This document shows, in pieces, positions 1 through 7,597 of a stretch of DNA of 10,000 nucleotides; position 1 is the first letter of the stretch, and the number at the start of each line of letters is the position of its first letter. The DNA is from Candidatus Hydrogenedens sp. Lineage in GTDB: Bacteria > Hydrogenedentota > Hydrogenedentia > Hydrogenedentales > Hydrogenedentaceae. The stretch lies in assembly GCA_020216745.1 (NCBI GenBank), contig JAIWNQ010000038.1, positions 1 through 10,000 of the forward strand, read 5' to 3'. A program made the translations under genes and the position numbers. Under the pieces are notes generated by a model. It had not been told where the DNA came from. It did no database searches and saw nothing but the letters and a program-made list of their open reading frames with translations.

Positions 1-225
1 GGATAACGCCCTTCTCCTGAAATAGTGATGTAAATTCTTATAACTAAAAAAATCCCTATATAAATAAAAAATCTTGTTTTAAACATTGTATCCAATATGT
101 TTCACCATTAATAGCCTTATATATACCTTAAATGTGAAAATATATGGTTAAGATATCCAGTTTACCAAAAAGTAACCCACTATAATAACAAATAGTAAAT
201 ATCTCTGTTATCAGTTCTATTTCAT

Positions 226-246
226 GATGACTGTCCTCATCTTTTT
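226..246 (+). terminator. Weak candidate intrinsic terminator
   Basis: GATGA (226-230) and TCATC (237-241) form a 5-bp stem around a 6-nt loop, followed at once by five T residues (242-246). The stem is short and weak, so this is only a candidate. It would end transcription of a gene to the left of the window. Confidence 0.22.
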
Positions 247-280
247 AACGAATAATTCGGTATATACCAAATCAACGAAT
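247..280. promoter_or_regulatory. Possible operator: palindrome between two direct heptamers
   Basis: GGTATATACC (259-268) is a perfect 10-bp palindrome. The heptamer AACGAAT occurs at 247-253 and again at 274-280 in the same orientation, each separated from the palindrome by exactly 5 nt. The block ends 11 bp before the proposed -35 hexamer, a usual place for an activator or repressor. Function is inferred from symmetry and position only, and chance is a real alternative in AT-rich DNA. Confidence 0.3.
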
Positions 281-291
281 CTTAAAACAAT

Positions 292-319
292 TTGAAAAAT
301 GATTTTAAAAAGGTATAAA
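292..319 (+). promoter_or_regulatory. Candidate sigma-70-type promoter for the GLUG gene
   Basis: TTGAAA (292-297) and TATAAA (314-319) each differ by one base from the consensus hexamers and are 16 bp apart. Transcription would begin near 326 and give a leader of about 110 nt before the ATG at 438. It is the best promoter-like pair in the upstream region, although the AT-rich background makes false matches common. Confidence 0.45.
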
Positions 320-376
320 ATTTTAAAACTTTAAAACATATAAATATAAAAATAAACAAATAGATACGTTTTATGA

Positions 377-396
377 TGCTGTTTTATTAAACAGTA
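377..396 (+). promoter_or_regulatory. Leader hairpin upstream of the GLUG gene
   Basis: CTGTTT (379-384) and AAACAG (389-394) pair perfectly around a 4-nt TATT loop. A G-T wobble and a T-A pair can extend the stem to 8 bp (377-396). It lies in the predicted 5' leader, 28 nt before the ribosome-binding site. It has no following T run, so it is more likely an mRNA stability or control element, or a dyad protein site, than a terminator. Confidence 0.3.
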
Positions 397-424
397 ACAT
401 TTTTGGTAAAGTAATAGACAAAAA

Positions 425-430
425 AAGGAG
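425..430 (+). promoter_or_regulatory. Strong Shine-Dalgarno site of the GLUG gene
   Basis: AAGGAG lies 7 nt before the ATG at 438 and fixes that start. It stands out because the other genes in the window have no comparable site, so this protein may be translated at a higher rate than its neighbours. Confidence 0.8.
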
Positions 431-437
431 AACAAAA

Positions 438-1961
438 ATGTCTACGTTTGCTAATATTCAAAAGGAATATAGATATATAAACCTAATCATTGTTTTCATT
501 ATTCTTCTAAGTATCTATTATTTATTTTTCATAGTCCCACCTGCACAAGCAGTAATATATATAGATACAATTGAAAAATTACAAAAAATTGGTAAAGACT
601 CTGCTTACCCGCTAAATGGCGAATATGAATTAACACAAGACATAGATGCCACTGCTACAAGGAATTGGAATGGAGGCACTGGTTTTGAACCCATTGGAGA
701 TGCTAATGCAGAAATATATTTTACAGGTAAATTTAACGGTAATAATAAGAAAATTATTGGGTTATACATCAATACCAATAATCCTGCAGGAGGATTTGTC
801 GGTTTATTTGCTGGAATAGATGAGGGAGGAGAGGTTTATAATTTAGGGTTAGAGAATATAGATATAACGGAAGGCTCTATGTATGATGTGTTTATAGGTG
901 GACTGGCAGGCGTAAATTTGGGGACAATAACTCAATGTTATTCCACAGGCACAGTTGATAGTTATGGAGGAGGAAGAGAAGAAGCGGGCACTTTTGTTGG
1001 CGGACTTACAGGTATTAATTTTGGAACAATAACGCAATGTTATTTCAAAGGCACAGTAAATAGTTCTGGGGGAGGTCCAGTTACTGGCGGACTTATAGGT
1101 ATTAATTTTGGAACAATAACGCAATGTTATTCTATAGGGACAGTAAGTAGCTCTGGAGATTTTCTTCTTGCAGGGGGACTTATAGGTGGAAATGGAGGAG
1201 TATTAACTCTATGTTATTCTTCAGGTTCCGTGAGTGTTTCAGGTATAACATTCGCAAGTGTTGGTGGCTTAGTTGGTTTTAACAGCATATCAGATGAAGA
1301 CAGTGCTTCCCAAAATTGTATAATCAGTGAATGTTATTCTACAAGTTTTGTAAATGGTGAAGTGTCTCCTGGAAGCGAAGGAGACTCAGGTTTATTGGGT
1401 GGTGGTTTAGTAGGGTATAATTCCTCCACAATTCAACGATGTTATTCCATAGGTCAAGTGAAAGGGACAGGTGCTCAGGGAGCTTCTATACAATTAGGTG
1501 GGTTAGTAGGCTATAACGAAGGAGGCACAATAACAAGTTCTTATTGGAATAAGACGACTTCTGGACTAAATACTTCCGACGGCGGAATAGGTAAAACAAC
1601 TAATGAAATGAAACAAAAAGCCACATATGTAGGTTGGGATTTCAACAATGTCTGGACAATAGATGACGGACAAAGTTACCCATATCTACGCTCCTTAGGA
1701 CCAACCCAGGGGATAATTGATACTATAGAAGAGGGAAATAAAGAAGGAATGGAAGGAGAAGGGACAGTAGGAGAAGGAAATAAAGAAGAAAATAAAGAAG
1801 GAAACAAAGATTTACCAGAAGAGCCAGAAACAAATAGTTGCGGATGCAGTAGCAAATCATTAAAGAGTAACTATTGGTGGAAATACTTACTTGATATTTT
1901 CTTTTTCAGTTTAATTATTTCGCTTATAAGCGGTATGCGTAAACAGGAGCAGATGAAATAA
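438..1961 (+). CDS. Secreted GLUG-repeat surface protein with a Cys-type C-terminal sorting tail
   Basis: This 507-residue protein is exported and probably held at the cell surface. Residues 1-38 look like a signal peptide: hydrophobic stretch about 14-33, then Pro-Pro-Ala-Gln-Ala with likely cleavage after Ala38. About seven GLUG-type repeats begin near residues 154, 188, 217, 246, 276, 322 and 354, with a core like GGLxGxNxGTITQCYSxGTV. In this family they form a beta-helix-like stalk. A closing segment (about 364-420, with WDFNNVW and QSYPYLRS) is typical of GLUG proteins. A Glu/Lys/Gly/Asn linker follows (431-464), then CGC (468-470), a hydrophobic segment (about 480-498) and a basic tail (MRKQEQMK). 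This three-part end resembles MYXO-CTERM- or Synergist-CTERM-like sorting signals but is not an exact match to one I know. The start is set by a strong ribosome-binding site. Its link to the polysaccharide genes is positional only. The ligand, adhesive or otherwise, is unknown. Confidence 0.88.
   Translation: MSTFANIQKEYRYINLIIVFIILLSIYYLFFIVPPAQAVIYIDTIEKLQKIGKDSAYPLNGEYELTQDIDATATRNWNGGTGFEPIGDANAEIYFTGKFNGNNKKIIGLYINTNNPAGGFVGLFAGIDEGGEVYNLGLENIDITEGSMYDVFIGGLAGVNLGTITQCYSTGTVDSYGGGREEAGTFVGGLTGINFGTITQCYFKGTVNSSGGGPVTGGLIGINFGTITQCYSIGTVSSSGDFLLAGGLIGGNGGVLTLCYSSGSVSVSGITFASVGGLVGFNSISDEDSASQNCIISECYSTSFVNGEVSPGSEGDSGLLGGGLVGYNSSTIQRCYSIGQVKGTGAQGASIQLGGLVGYNEGGTITSSYWNKTTSGLNTSDGGIGKTTNEMKQKATYVGWDFNNVWTIDDGQSYPYLRSLGPTQGIIDTIEEGNKEGMEGEGTVGEGNKEENKEGNKDLPEEPETNSCGCSSKSLKSNYWWKYLLDIFFFSLIISLISGMRKQEQMK
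897..1560 (+). repeat. Tandem GLUG-coding repeats, two units nearly identical
   Basis: The GLUG units repeat at irregular spacing (about 87-138 bp). The units at 999-1044 and 1086-1131 match at 45 of 46 bases and lie exactly 87 bp (29 codons) apart, which points to recent duplication or gene conversion. The unit starting at 897 is clearly related but more diverged. Confidence 0.75.
1727..1810 (+). repeat. Purine-rich low-complexity tract coding an E/G/K/N linker
   Basis: About 84 bases are almost all A and G on the plus strand. GGAAATAAAGAAG occurs at 1734-1746 and 1776-1788, with related copies after it. It encodes residues about 431-457, a charged flexible spacer with repeated EGNKE units between the repeat domain and the C-terminal anchor. 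Such tracts change length easily by slippage. Confidence 0.7.
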
Positions 1962-2273
1962 TATAATATAACATTATCTATTTATTGTATCTTTGACAAA
2001 ACTTCATTGAGAATGAACATGATATCGTTCTTACACCTATATACTATCAAAATATAAGAATTCCTGAATTTATCTTTAAAACTACGCTTTCCCCTTCATG
2101 ATATAGTAAGAATGTTTAATACACATCTGGAGACATTAAAAACATCTCTTCTCAATTCTAAATTCTGTTAGAATTCAGTTATAATCATTGTTAAAAAAGT
2201 ATATAACTTATTTTTTGATTATAATTTATTTGTTTCAAAAAATAGAAAAGGCTACATCAACCATAGTTTAGAT
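1962..2273. other. Gene-free AT-rich gap between the GLUG gene and the exporter genes
   Basis: I see no supportable ORF here on either strand. No good GC-rich terminator follows the GLUG stop. There is a perfect 6-bp inverted repeat with a 3-nt loop (AATTCT/AGAATT, 2161-2175). A longer imperfect inverted repeat pairs 2028-2042 with 2101-2112, with a 3-nt bulge and a 58-nt loop. A perfect TATAAT sits at 2220-2225 without a clear -35 partner and may be the -10 element of the exporter genes. Confidence 0.5.
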
Positions 2274-2279
2274 TTGGAT

Positions 2280-3155
2280 ATGAACTTAGCAAAAAATAAA
2301 ATATATTATGATAGTAAAGACCAGAAAGTAGTTACTCGCGTTTTAATCGACTTAATAAGAGCGAGGGAAATTTTATGGGGATTGGTCTGGCGTGAAATTA
2401 AAGCAAGATACCGTTATGCTATATTGGGCTTTTTATGGGCAATTATAGAGCCAATTACGTTGATGTTACTGCTCCTTTTTATTTTTTCATTTGTATTCAA
2501 ACAGAGGTTGACTATCTCCGATACCATTGAAATCCCAATGGCCACTCAAATCCTATGTGGATTAATTTTCTGGCAGTATTTCTCAACATCTGTATCTGGA
2601 GCGACCTTATCATTAATTCACCATCAAAATCTTGTAAAGAAAGTGTTTTTCCCTCGTGAAGTTGTTCCTCTCTCCTCCATCATTTATCCTATGGTCAATT
2701 TATCTATCGGGTTCATAACTCTTATCATCATTCACTTGTTTTTTAAAGGAACAATTACAATTAATGTTCTCTGGCTTATCATTATCCTTCCAATTCTGTT
2801 TTGTCTATCAGCAGGATTAGGACTTCTGCTTTCTGCTGGATACATTCATTTCAGAGACATAGGTAACATGGTAAATGTTGGATTAACCTTTGGCTTTTAT
2901 GCTTCACCTGTGTTTTATCCAGTAGAATGGGTGAAAAGAGCATGCGAGAATCAAACCTTGCCAAATTGGTTCTATCATCTTTACATTTTGAACCCCATAG
3001 TAGGGATACTTACAAATTTGAGGGAATGTATTCTTTATGGTAAAGCACCTCAACCTTCATTTTTAGTCTATACTATGTGTGTTAGTATATTTTCATTACT
3101 TATTGGCATCTATATATTTAGAAAACAATCTCCTACTTTTTCCGATTATATGTAA
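2280..3155 (+). CDS. wzm: ABC-2 type polysaccharide export permease (Wzm-like)
   Basis: Inner-membrane channel subunit that pairs with the ATPase encoded next to it to move a lipid-linked polysaccharide to the periplasm. The protein has about 291 residues, normal for the family. It begins with a cytoplasmic amphipathic stretch (REIKARYRYAILGFLWAI, the usual Wzm/TagG-type entry), then about six membrane segments. Family landmarks are present: GLIFWQYFS, NLVKKVFFPREVVPLSS, a long Gly/Leu helix before YIHFRDI, SPVFYPVEW, and a late NPIVGILTNLRE. The start is uncertain. A TTG at 2274 gives two more residues, but the ATG at 2280 is preferred; neither has a Shine-Dalgarno site. Only 3 bp separate its stop from the ATPase gene, so the two are surely co-transcribed. 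Whether the cargo is O-antigen, capsule or another glycan cannot be told. Confidence 0.92.
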   Translation: MNLAKNKIYYDSKDQKVVTRVLIDLIRAREILWGLVWREIKARYRYAILGFLWAIIEPITLMLLLLFIFSFVFKQRLTISDTIEIPMATQILCGLIFWQYFSTSVSGATLSLIHHQNLVKKVFFPREVVPLSSIIYPMVNLSIGFITLIIIHLFFKGTITINVLWLIIILPILFCLSAGLGLLLSAGYIHFRDIGNMVNVGLTFGFYASPVFYPVEWVKRACENQTLPNWFYHLYILNPIVGILTNLRECILYGKAPQPSFLVYTMCVSIFSLLIGIYIFRKQSPTFSDYM

Positions 3156-3158
3156 CGA

Positions 3159-5288
3159 ATGAATGAACCTATTATCGAAATAAAAAATGTTGTTAAAGAA
3201 TACCCAATCCGCAGAGGTTTCAGAGACCTGCGAGGACAGGGAGGGGTATTAGATTGGATACGTGGTAAAAAAAGTGAACATTTTCGTGCCCTCGATAATG
3301 TTAGTTTCGATATTTATCGTGGTGAAACAGTGGGCATTATCGGTAAAAATGGATCTGGTAAAAGCACCCTTTTAAAAATCATCGCTGGCGTAACTCTACC
3401 TACCGAAGGGAGAGTCATTGTATATGGTAGAGTGGCTTCTTTACTGGAGTTAGGCGCTGGTTTTCACCCCTTACTGACAGGTAGAGAAAATATTTATTTA
3501 AACGCTGGCCTTTTAGGAATGCGTCGTGCTCAGGTCAATGAGGTTATTGAGCAAATCATAGACTTTTCAGGTATCCGTGAATTTATTGACCAACCTGTTG
3601 ACACATATAGCAGTGGTATGTATGTTCGCATTGGTTTTGCAGTCGCCTCATTTGTCAATCCTGACATTTTTCTGGTGGATGAAGTGCTTTCCGTAGGCGA
3701 TGAGGAATTTCAGAGAAAATGTCGTCAGCGTATTGGTGAACTTCGTGAACAAGGTAAAACCATCGTTTTTGTATCTCATGACCTTGGCACGGTTAACGCC
3801 CTATGCAATAGAGTATTCTTACTTGATAAAGGAAAACTTATCGATCGCGGTTCTGTTTCCGCTACCATTGATTATTACCTACGTCAAATTGGCAGAGCAG
3901 AGGGAATTCATACGATTTCCTCACCAAACAAAAATATTGAGGCGATTTTCAGCCACGGTAAACTTTCCCTATTTCATGATAAAAAGGAAATTACATCTCC
4001 ATTAGGGATAGAAGGCGTTCTCGTTCACTTACAACAAGTTCACCCATCTTCTATGGGAGACTGGCTTGTAACCGAAAGAGAAGATCAATCCTTAATAGCC
4101 CAAGGAACGCTTTATCGTTTACCTGTGGAATGGAAATGGAACGTTGAAATTAAAAATAAACATATTGAATTAAATGCAAGATATAAATTAAATAAAGAAA
4201 TACCAATACAGGCATTAGAATTCCGTATTTTTCTTCCAGAGATATATGACCACTTTTTCTACAATGGAAATGAGAATAAGTTTGCTCCGATTGTCCCTGG
4301 AAATCTTGGCTGGACAACAATGGTTCCACCTAAAATTGGTGAAAATTCTACATTTCTATTAACCAGCCTAAACTCCGATGAATATCCTCTGTTAAAAATA
4401 GAATTTGAAACCTCTGAACCAGGTTCATCCTTAACCATTGGCAATACTGACTATATAGGAAGGTCAAGGTTTATATGTTGTCATCTCCAAATTCCCGAGA
4501 CAAGTTCACTTCTTCAAATGGGTGAACATAAAATCGGGAACATAAGAATTTCTCTCGCTGAAAAAGCAGAATATGAAGCATGGAAAACAGCGTGGATACA
4601 ACAACGAACCATTACACTAAAAGACATTGAAGCAAGATTAGGGGAAGGATTTATTGAATTCATATCAAAAAAAGATAAAAAACTTCTTACTCAAGCAGTC
4701 CATCTCCATACTCAATTTCGACTACAGGGGATGTGGTTTCTCAGCCAAACATTTCTATGGAACACACCATATAAAGAAAATGACACATGGATATGGGAAG
4801 GAGAATCCCAACGCTTTCCGATCCGCTTAAAGTGGGAATTACTTCCTAAAACCGAAGAAAATCTCCTATACTCAAAAATATGGCTCATTGTTAAGGAGCC
4901 ACTATCATTAGAAGAATATAACATTTCCGTTGGTCTTATATATGCATATCAACACTGGAAAACATCGTTCGAAACAGGGGAATTTACTGAAATTCCGCCA
5001 GAACAGATAGAATATATTCATTTAAATAAAAATTACAACCCATCAGAATATATATATGCAATAGGTAATAAATTACCAAACGTTTTTTTATTTACACACC
5101 AAAAAAATTCATTCCGAATGTCTGCAATTAACCCTGAATATTCACTTCATGCGCGAATAATACAAGCAATTGCAACACCTGAACAAAAATCTGTTTTCAA
5201 TTTACAGACTGGTTCTCATTTACTTTTCGACGGAGGTATTCAATTTTCATTTCCAGAAGATAGTAATCAGGATGAAATAACAATATGA
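3159..5288 (+). CDS. wzt: ABC transporter ATPase with extended C-terminal glycan-recognition region (Wzt-like)
   Basis: ATP-binding subunit of the polysaccharide exporter, 709 residues. Residues 1-245 are the nucleotide-binding domain: Walker A GKNGSGKST (62-70), the LLELGAGFHPLLTGREN segment typical of Wzt/TagH/KpsT-like ATPases (95-111), signature YSSGM (150-154), Walker B IFLVDEVLSVGD (170-181) and the switch His in SHD (206-208). Known Wzt proteins add one C-terminal beta-sandwich of roughly 150-200 residues that binds the capped end of the glycan. Here about 465 residues follow. Two related blocks can be seen: RLPVEWKW (320-327) followed by a KEIPI strand, and RFPIRLKW (552-559) followed by KEPLSLEE. 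This suggests two beta-sandwich modules (about 260-470 and 495-700), possibly both binding sugar. The gene follows wzm by 3 bp and overlaps the glycosyltransferase gene by 4 bp (ATGA). The ATPase role is certain; the glycan role of the extension is inferred. Confidence 0.94.
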   Translation: MNEPIIEIKNVVKEYPIRRGFRDLRGQGGVLDWIRGKKSEHFRALDNVSFDIYRGETVGIIGKNGSGKSTLLKIIAGVTLPTEGRVIVYGRVASLLELGAGFHPLLTGRENIYLNAGLLGMRRAQVNEVIEQIIDFSGIREFIDQPVDTYSSGMYVRIGFAVASFVNPDIFLVDEVLSVGDEEFQRKCRQRIGELREQGKTIVFVSHDLGTVNALCNRVFLLDKGKLIDRGSVSATIDYYLRQIGRAEGIHTISSPNKNIEAIFSHGKLSLFHDKKEITSPLGIEGVLVHLQQVHPSSMGDWLVTEREDQSLIAQGTLYRLPVEWKWNVEIKNKHIELNARYKLNKEIPIQALEFRIFLPEIYDHFFYNGNENKFAPIVPGNLGWTTMVPPKIGENSTFLLTSLNSDEYPLLKIEFETSEPGSSLTIGNTDYIGRSRFICCHLQIPETSSLLQMGEHKIGNIRISLAEKAEYEAWKTAWIQQRTITLKDIEARLGEGFIEFISKKDKKLLTQAVHLHTQFRLQGMWFLSQTFLWNTPYKENDTWIWEGESQRFPIRLKWELLPKTEENLLYSKIWLIVKEPLSLEEYNISVGLIYAYQHWKTSFETGEFTEIPPEQIEYIHLNKNYNPSEYIYAIGNKLPNVFLFTHQKNSFRMSAINPEYSLHARIIQAIATPEQKSVFNLQTGSHLLFDGGIQFSFPEDSNQDEITI

Positions 5289-6241
5289 GTGAAATCAAAG
5301 CGTCTATAATAGTCCCTGCTTACAATGATTCTGAACGGTTGCACCACCTACTTACATCTTTTGATTCACTTGAATATGATGAACCTTATGAAGTTATTAT
5401 TGTAGACGACGCCTCAACTGACAGAACTCCCGAAGTTTGTCATGAATGGTCAAAAAAATGGCATTCATATAAATTCCGATATATACGACTAAAACAAAAC
5501 AGCGGTCCTGGTATTGCTCGTAACAAAGGTTTAGAAGTAGCGGATGGAGAAATCGTTGCATTTACAGACTCGGATTGTAGAGTACACCCACACTGGCTAA
5601 AAAAATTAATTTCAACACTTGACCCCAATAATAAAATTGTTGGTGTAGGTGGACGTGTAAAAGCAGTATCAGAAGCCTCCGTTTTTGCAAGACATTCTTT
5701 ATTCCATCATGTATTAGAACCCCCAGAAAAACTTCACTATTTAGTTACGTGTAATTGTTCCTTCATAAAAAAACCTTTATTAGATATCGGTGGTTTTGCT
5801 GAAGACATACGTAACCCAGGTGGAGAGGACATTTCTGCAAGCATTCATCTATGGAAAAAAGGTTGGCGGTTTGCTTACCAAAAAGATGCTATTGTGTATC
5901 ATGACTTTGATACAAATTTCCGTTCTTTCTTACGTACATGGTATAACTACGGCTACGGTTGCAGTATTGTTCTCCACCGTGAACTGAATATGGACGAATT
6001 ATACCCAAACCCATCGAACATGCCGTCTTATGAGAACTACTGGCCTGGTTATTTAATGGTACCCCCTACTACAGGGATACGAAGCGGTATTCGAGATATA
6101 AAGTACCAATTAAACAAATGCTCCCAACAAAACCTTCCGTTAAAAAACACCATCGAAATTGTTTTTCTTACTATCTGCCAGCGATTATCTCATCTCTTCG
6201 GCTGGAAAAAAGGCAAAAAACAGGTTTCCAAAAAACAATAG
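5285..6241 (+). CDS. Family 2 glycosyltransferase
   Basis: Cytoplasmic GT-A enzyme that should transfer a sugar from a nucleotide-sugar donor onto the growing glycan. The protein has 318 residues. It opens with ASIIVPAYND and carries the nucleotide-binding DDAST (41-45), NSGPGIARNKG (72-82), the metal-binding TDSD as DXD motif (94-97), GGF (169-171) and the acceptor-side GGED (179-182) with the likely catalytic acid. No convincing transmembrane segment is seen; the C-terminus is Lys-rich and may touch the membrane. The ATG overlaps the ATPase stop codon (ATGA), a classic sign of translational coupling, and a weak AGGATG lies 10 nt upstream. It closes the export operon, as the next gene runs the other way 12 bp on. 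The donor and linkage cannot be predicted. It has a general likeness to glycosyltransferases that act beside radical SAM peptide systems, but that is not evidence of function. Confidence 0.93.
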   Translation: MSEIKASIIVPAYNDSERLHHLLTSFDSLEYDEPYEVIIVDDASTDRTPEVCHEWSKKWHSYKFRYIRLKQNSGPGIARNKGLEVADGEIVAFTDSDCRVHPHWLKKLISTLDPNNKIVGVGGRVKAVSEASVFARHSLFHHVLEPPEKLHYLVTCNCSFIKKPLLDIGGFAEDIRNPGGEDISASIHLWKKGWRFAYQKDAIVYHDFDTNFRSFLRTWYNYGYGCSIVLHRELNMDELYPNPSNMPSYENYWPGYLMVPPTTGIRSGIRDIKYQLNKCSQQNLPLKNTIEIVFLTICQRLSHLFGWKKGKKQVSKKQ

Positions 6242-6253
6242 CATTGGATTTAA

Positions 6254-7480
6254 CTATAACTGTATCTTTTTCTTCTGCAAAAAGAGCCATTCCTTTAATC
6301 TTTGAAATGCAGATTGTAAGCCCTCATTTCGTAGCCTTTTTACAAATCGCTGAGCCAATAATATTGGGTTCTTTGTGGTATTAATATATTTTTGAATTAA
6401 TTCATTTCTAATACCCTCTGTTCTTTTCCTCAACTGAGAAGGGCAACGAACACATATATCTGGCAAACTATCTTTGTTCTTTTGAAGTTGTGTTCTCAGC
6501 AACTTAAAAAATTCACCTTCCCAGACTTCTTTTAGCGAATACTCCAATACCGAAGGGTTTTGTTCATTCCAAAACATACAACAAGGGCTGACTTTGCCAT
6601 CTGCAGAAACAGTCATAGATAAAAATGGCTCAAAACAATAGGTGTCAATAAATTCCCCTTTTTCTTCTCTAATACCATTTTCTTTCACATATTCTTTTTC
6701 CACTTCATCATTATGTATGTTCAAACTCTTTAAAACTGAATCAAATGTGTGATACATTCCTAAATTTTCAGCCATGTTCTTTGCTTTTTCTAAATACATA
6801 ATACACTCATTCTGTTCAGTGTCACTCAATACAAACTGTTCAGCATTTTTATTAAAAGGTTGTACAAGAGTAGCATGAATTCCTCCACAACCATTTTTTG
6901 AAGCTAAAGACACCATTTCCTCAATATACATGTAATTCTTATTCGTAATTGTAACGTTAACTCCCAAATCAGGAGTCGGATGTGGCTTAAAACACCGATG
7001 CTCATTTATATAACTCAAACTATCCACTGCTTTTTTAAATGTCCCCTCACCTCGTATTGCATCATTTATTGCCTCACTGGGCCCATCAATACTCACAATA
7101 ATTTGGTCCCAACCTAATTCGATGAATCTATCCATTTGCTCCCTTTTTAACAGTGTCCCATTTGTATGTAAGACACAGAACATCCCATGTTGTTTTGCTA
7201 TCTCCGCTAATTTTAAGACTAATGCTCCACGAACCATAGGTTCTCCACCGCCAACAATATATAAATGCTGAGCACCTAATCCGATAGCATCATAAAGTAA
7301 TTCTATCCACTTTTCATCAGAGAGCTCTTTCCCTACGGATTTAAAATCCTCCTCCCATTGCCAGCACGTTAAACAACGTTGATTGCATCGGTTTGTTAGA
7401 AAAAAAACAATTTCTGTTAATTCTAATTGTTTACTAACCTGCCAATGAATTAATCGAGAACTTTCCTTTTCGTAAGCCAT
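6254..7480 (-). CDS. Radical SAM/SPASM-type enzyme, substrate unknown
   Basis: This 408-residue enzyme should cleave S-adenosylmethionine at a [4Fe-4S] cluster to start radical chemistry. The cluster motif CNQRCLTC (C32, C36, C39) is followed by the SAM-binding GGGEP (77-81), LHTNGT, a SIDGPSEAIND segment with IRGEGTF, and a C-terminal SPASM/Twitch-like cysteine set: C282, the CC pair near 300-301 in DGKVSPCC, and CVRCP (near 343-346). These would hold auxiliary Fe-S clusters, as in PqqE/MoaA-like relatives. The tail (370-408) is basic and helical. An in-frame TGA 18 nt upstream fixes the ATG. There is no strong Shine-Dalgarno site. It shares the SxDGxxExxNxxIRGEGTF segment with the enzyme encoded divergently at 7598, so the two are probably paralogues with separate substrates. 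A role in modifying a sugar or a peptide of the surface polymer is inferred from context only. Confidence 0.93.
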   Translation of the reverse strand: MAYEKESSRLIHWQVSKQLELTEIVFFLTNRCNQRCLTCWQWEEDFKSVGKELSDEKWIELLYDAIGLGAQHLYIVGGGEPMVRGALVLKLAEIAKQHGMFCVLHTNGTLLKREQMDRFIELGWDQIIVSIDGPSEAINDAIRGEGTFKKAVDSLSYINEHRCFKPHPTPDLGVNVTITNKNYMYIEEMVSLASKNGCGGIHATLVQPFNKNAEQFVLSDTEQNECIMYLEKAKNMAENLGMYHTFDSVLKSLNIHNDEVEKEYVKENGIREEKGEFIDTYCFEPFLSMTVSADGKVSPCCMFWNEQNPSVLEYSLKEVWEGEFFKLLRTQLQKNKDSLPDICVRCPSQLRKRTEGIRNELIQKYINTTKNPILLAQRFVKRLRNEGLQSAFQRLKEWLFLQKKKIQL

Positions 7481-7597
7481 AAAAATCTCAGCAGTTCAAG
7501 GTTTCATATCTTTTCTATTTTATATTCAACTAATATTCAATGGTATACTTTATGTAATTTCAATCACAATTTTAATAACTTTACCTATTAAGAAACA
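7481..7597. promoter_or_regulatory. Divergent promoter region between the two radical SAM genes
   Basis: This 117-bp AT-rich gap must hold start signals for both directions. On the plus strand, TGGTATACT (7541-7549) is an extended -10 element with a poor -35, giving a leader of about 40 nt. On the minus strand, TTGAAT elements are followed 15-16 bases later by TATGAA, a weaker candidate. A shared site may allow joint control of both radical SAM enzymes. Confidence 0.4.

Larger units (their letters stand above)
1..437. other. AT-rich intergenic region upstream of the GLUG protein gene
   Basis: No convincing gene lies here on either strand. The first 25 bases could hold the last codons of a plus-strand gene ending in TAG at 23-25, but this is too short to support. 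The stretch contains a weak terminator-like hairpin (226-246), a palindrome flanked by heptamers (247-280), a promoter-like pair (292-319), a leader hairpin (377-396) and a ribosome-binding site (425-430). Together they suggest that the GLUG gene is transcribed from its own regulated promoter and not by read-through from the left. Confidence 0.6.

Noticed and set aside
1..25. Possible 3' end of an upstream plus-strand gene (frame ending TAG at 23-25), or a minus-strand gene start just left of the window
   Set aside because: Too few codons to judge; the AGGAG on the minus strand at 14-18 has no start codon inside the window.
849..1124. Minus-strand ORF of 91 codons
   Set aside because: It lies inside the GLUG repeats and its repeated translation is just the antisense of those repeats; no start signals.
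3700..4005. Plus-strand ORF of 101 codons inside the ATPase gene
   Set aside because: Fully within the well-supported ATPase coding region in another frame; no family features.
4259..4924. Two minus-strand ORFs of 61 and 70 codons
   Set aside because: Antisense to the ATPase C-terminal region, whose own frame is intact; no recognisable motifs.
5790..5987. Plus-strand ORF of 65 codons inside the glycosyltransferase gene
   Set aside because: Out-of-frame shadow of a gene whose GGED region is in the true frame.
6118..6384. Plus-strand ORF of 88 codons spanning the convergent junction
   Set aside because: Overlaps both the glycosyltransferase end and the antisense of the radical SAM tail; no start signal or domain.
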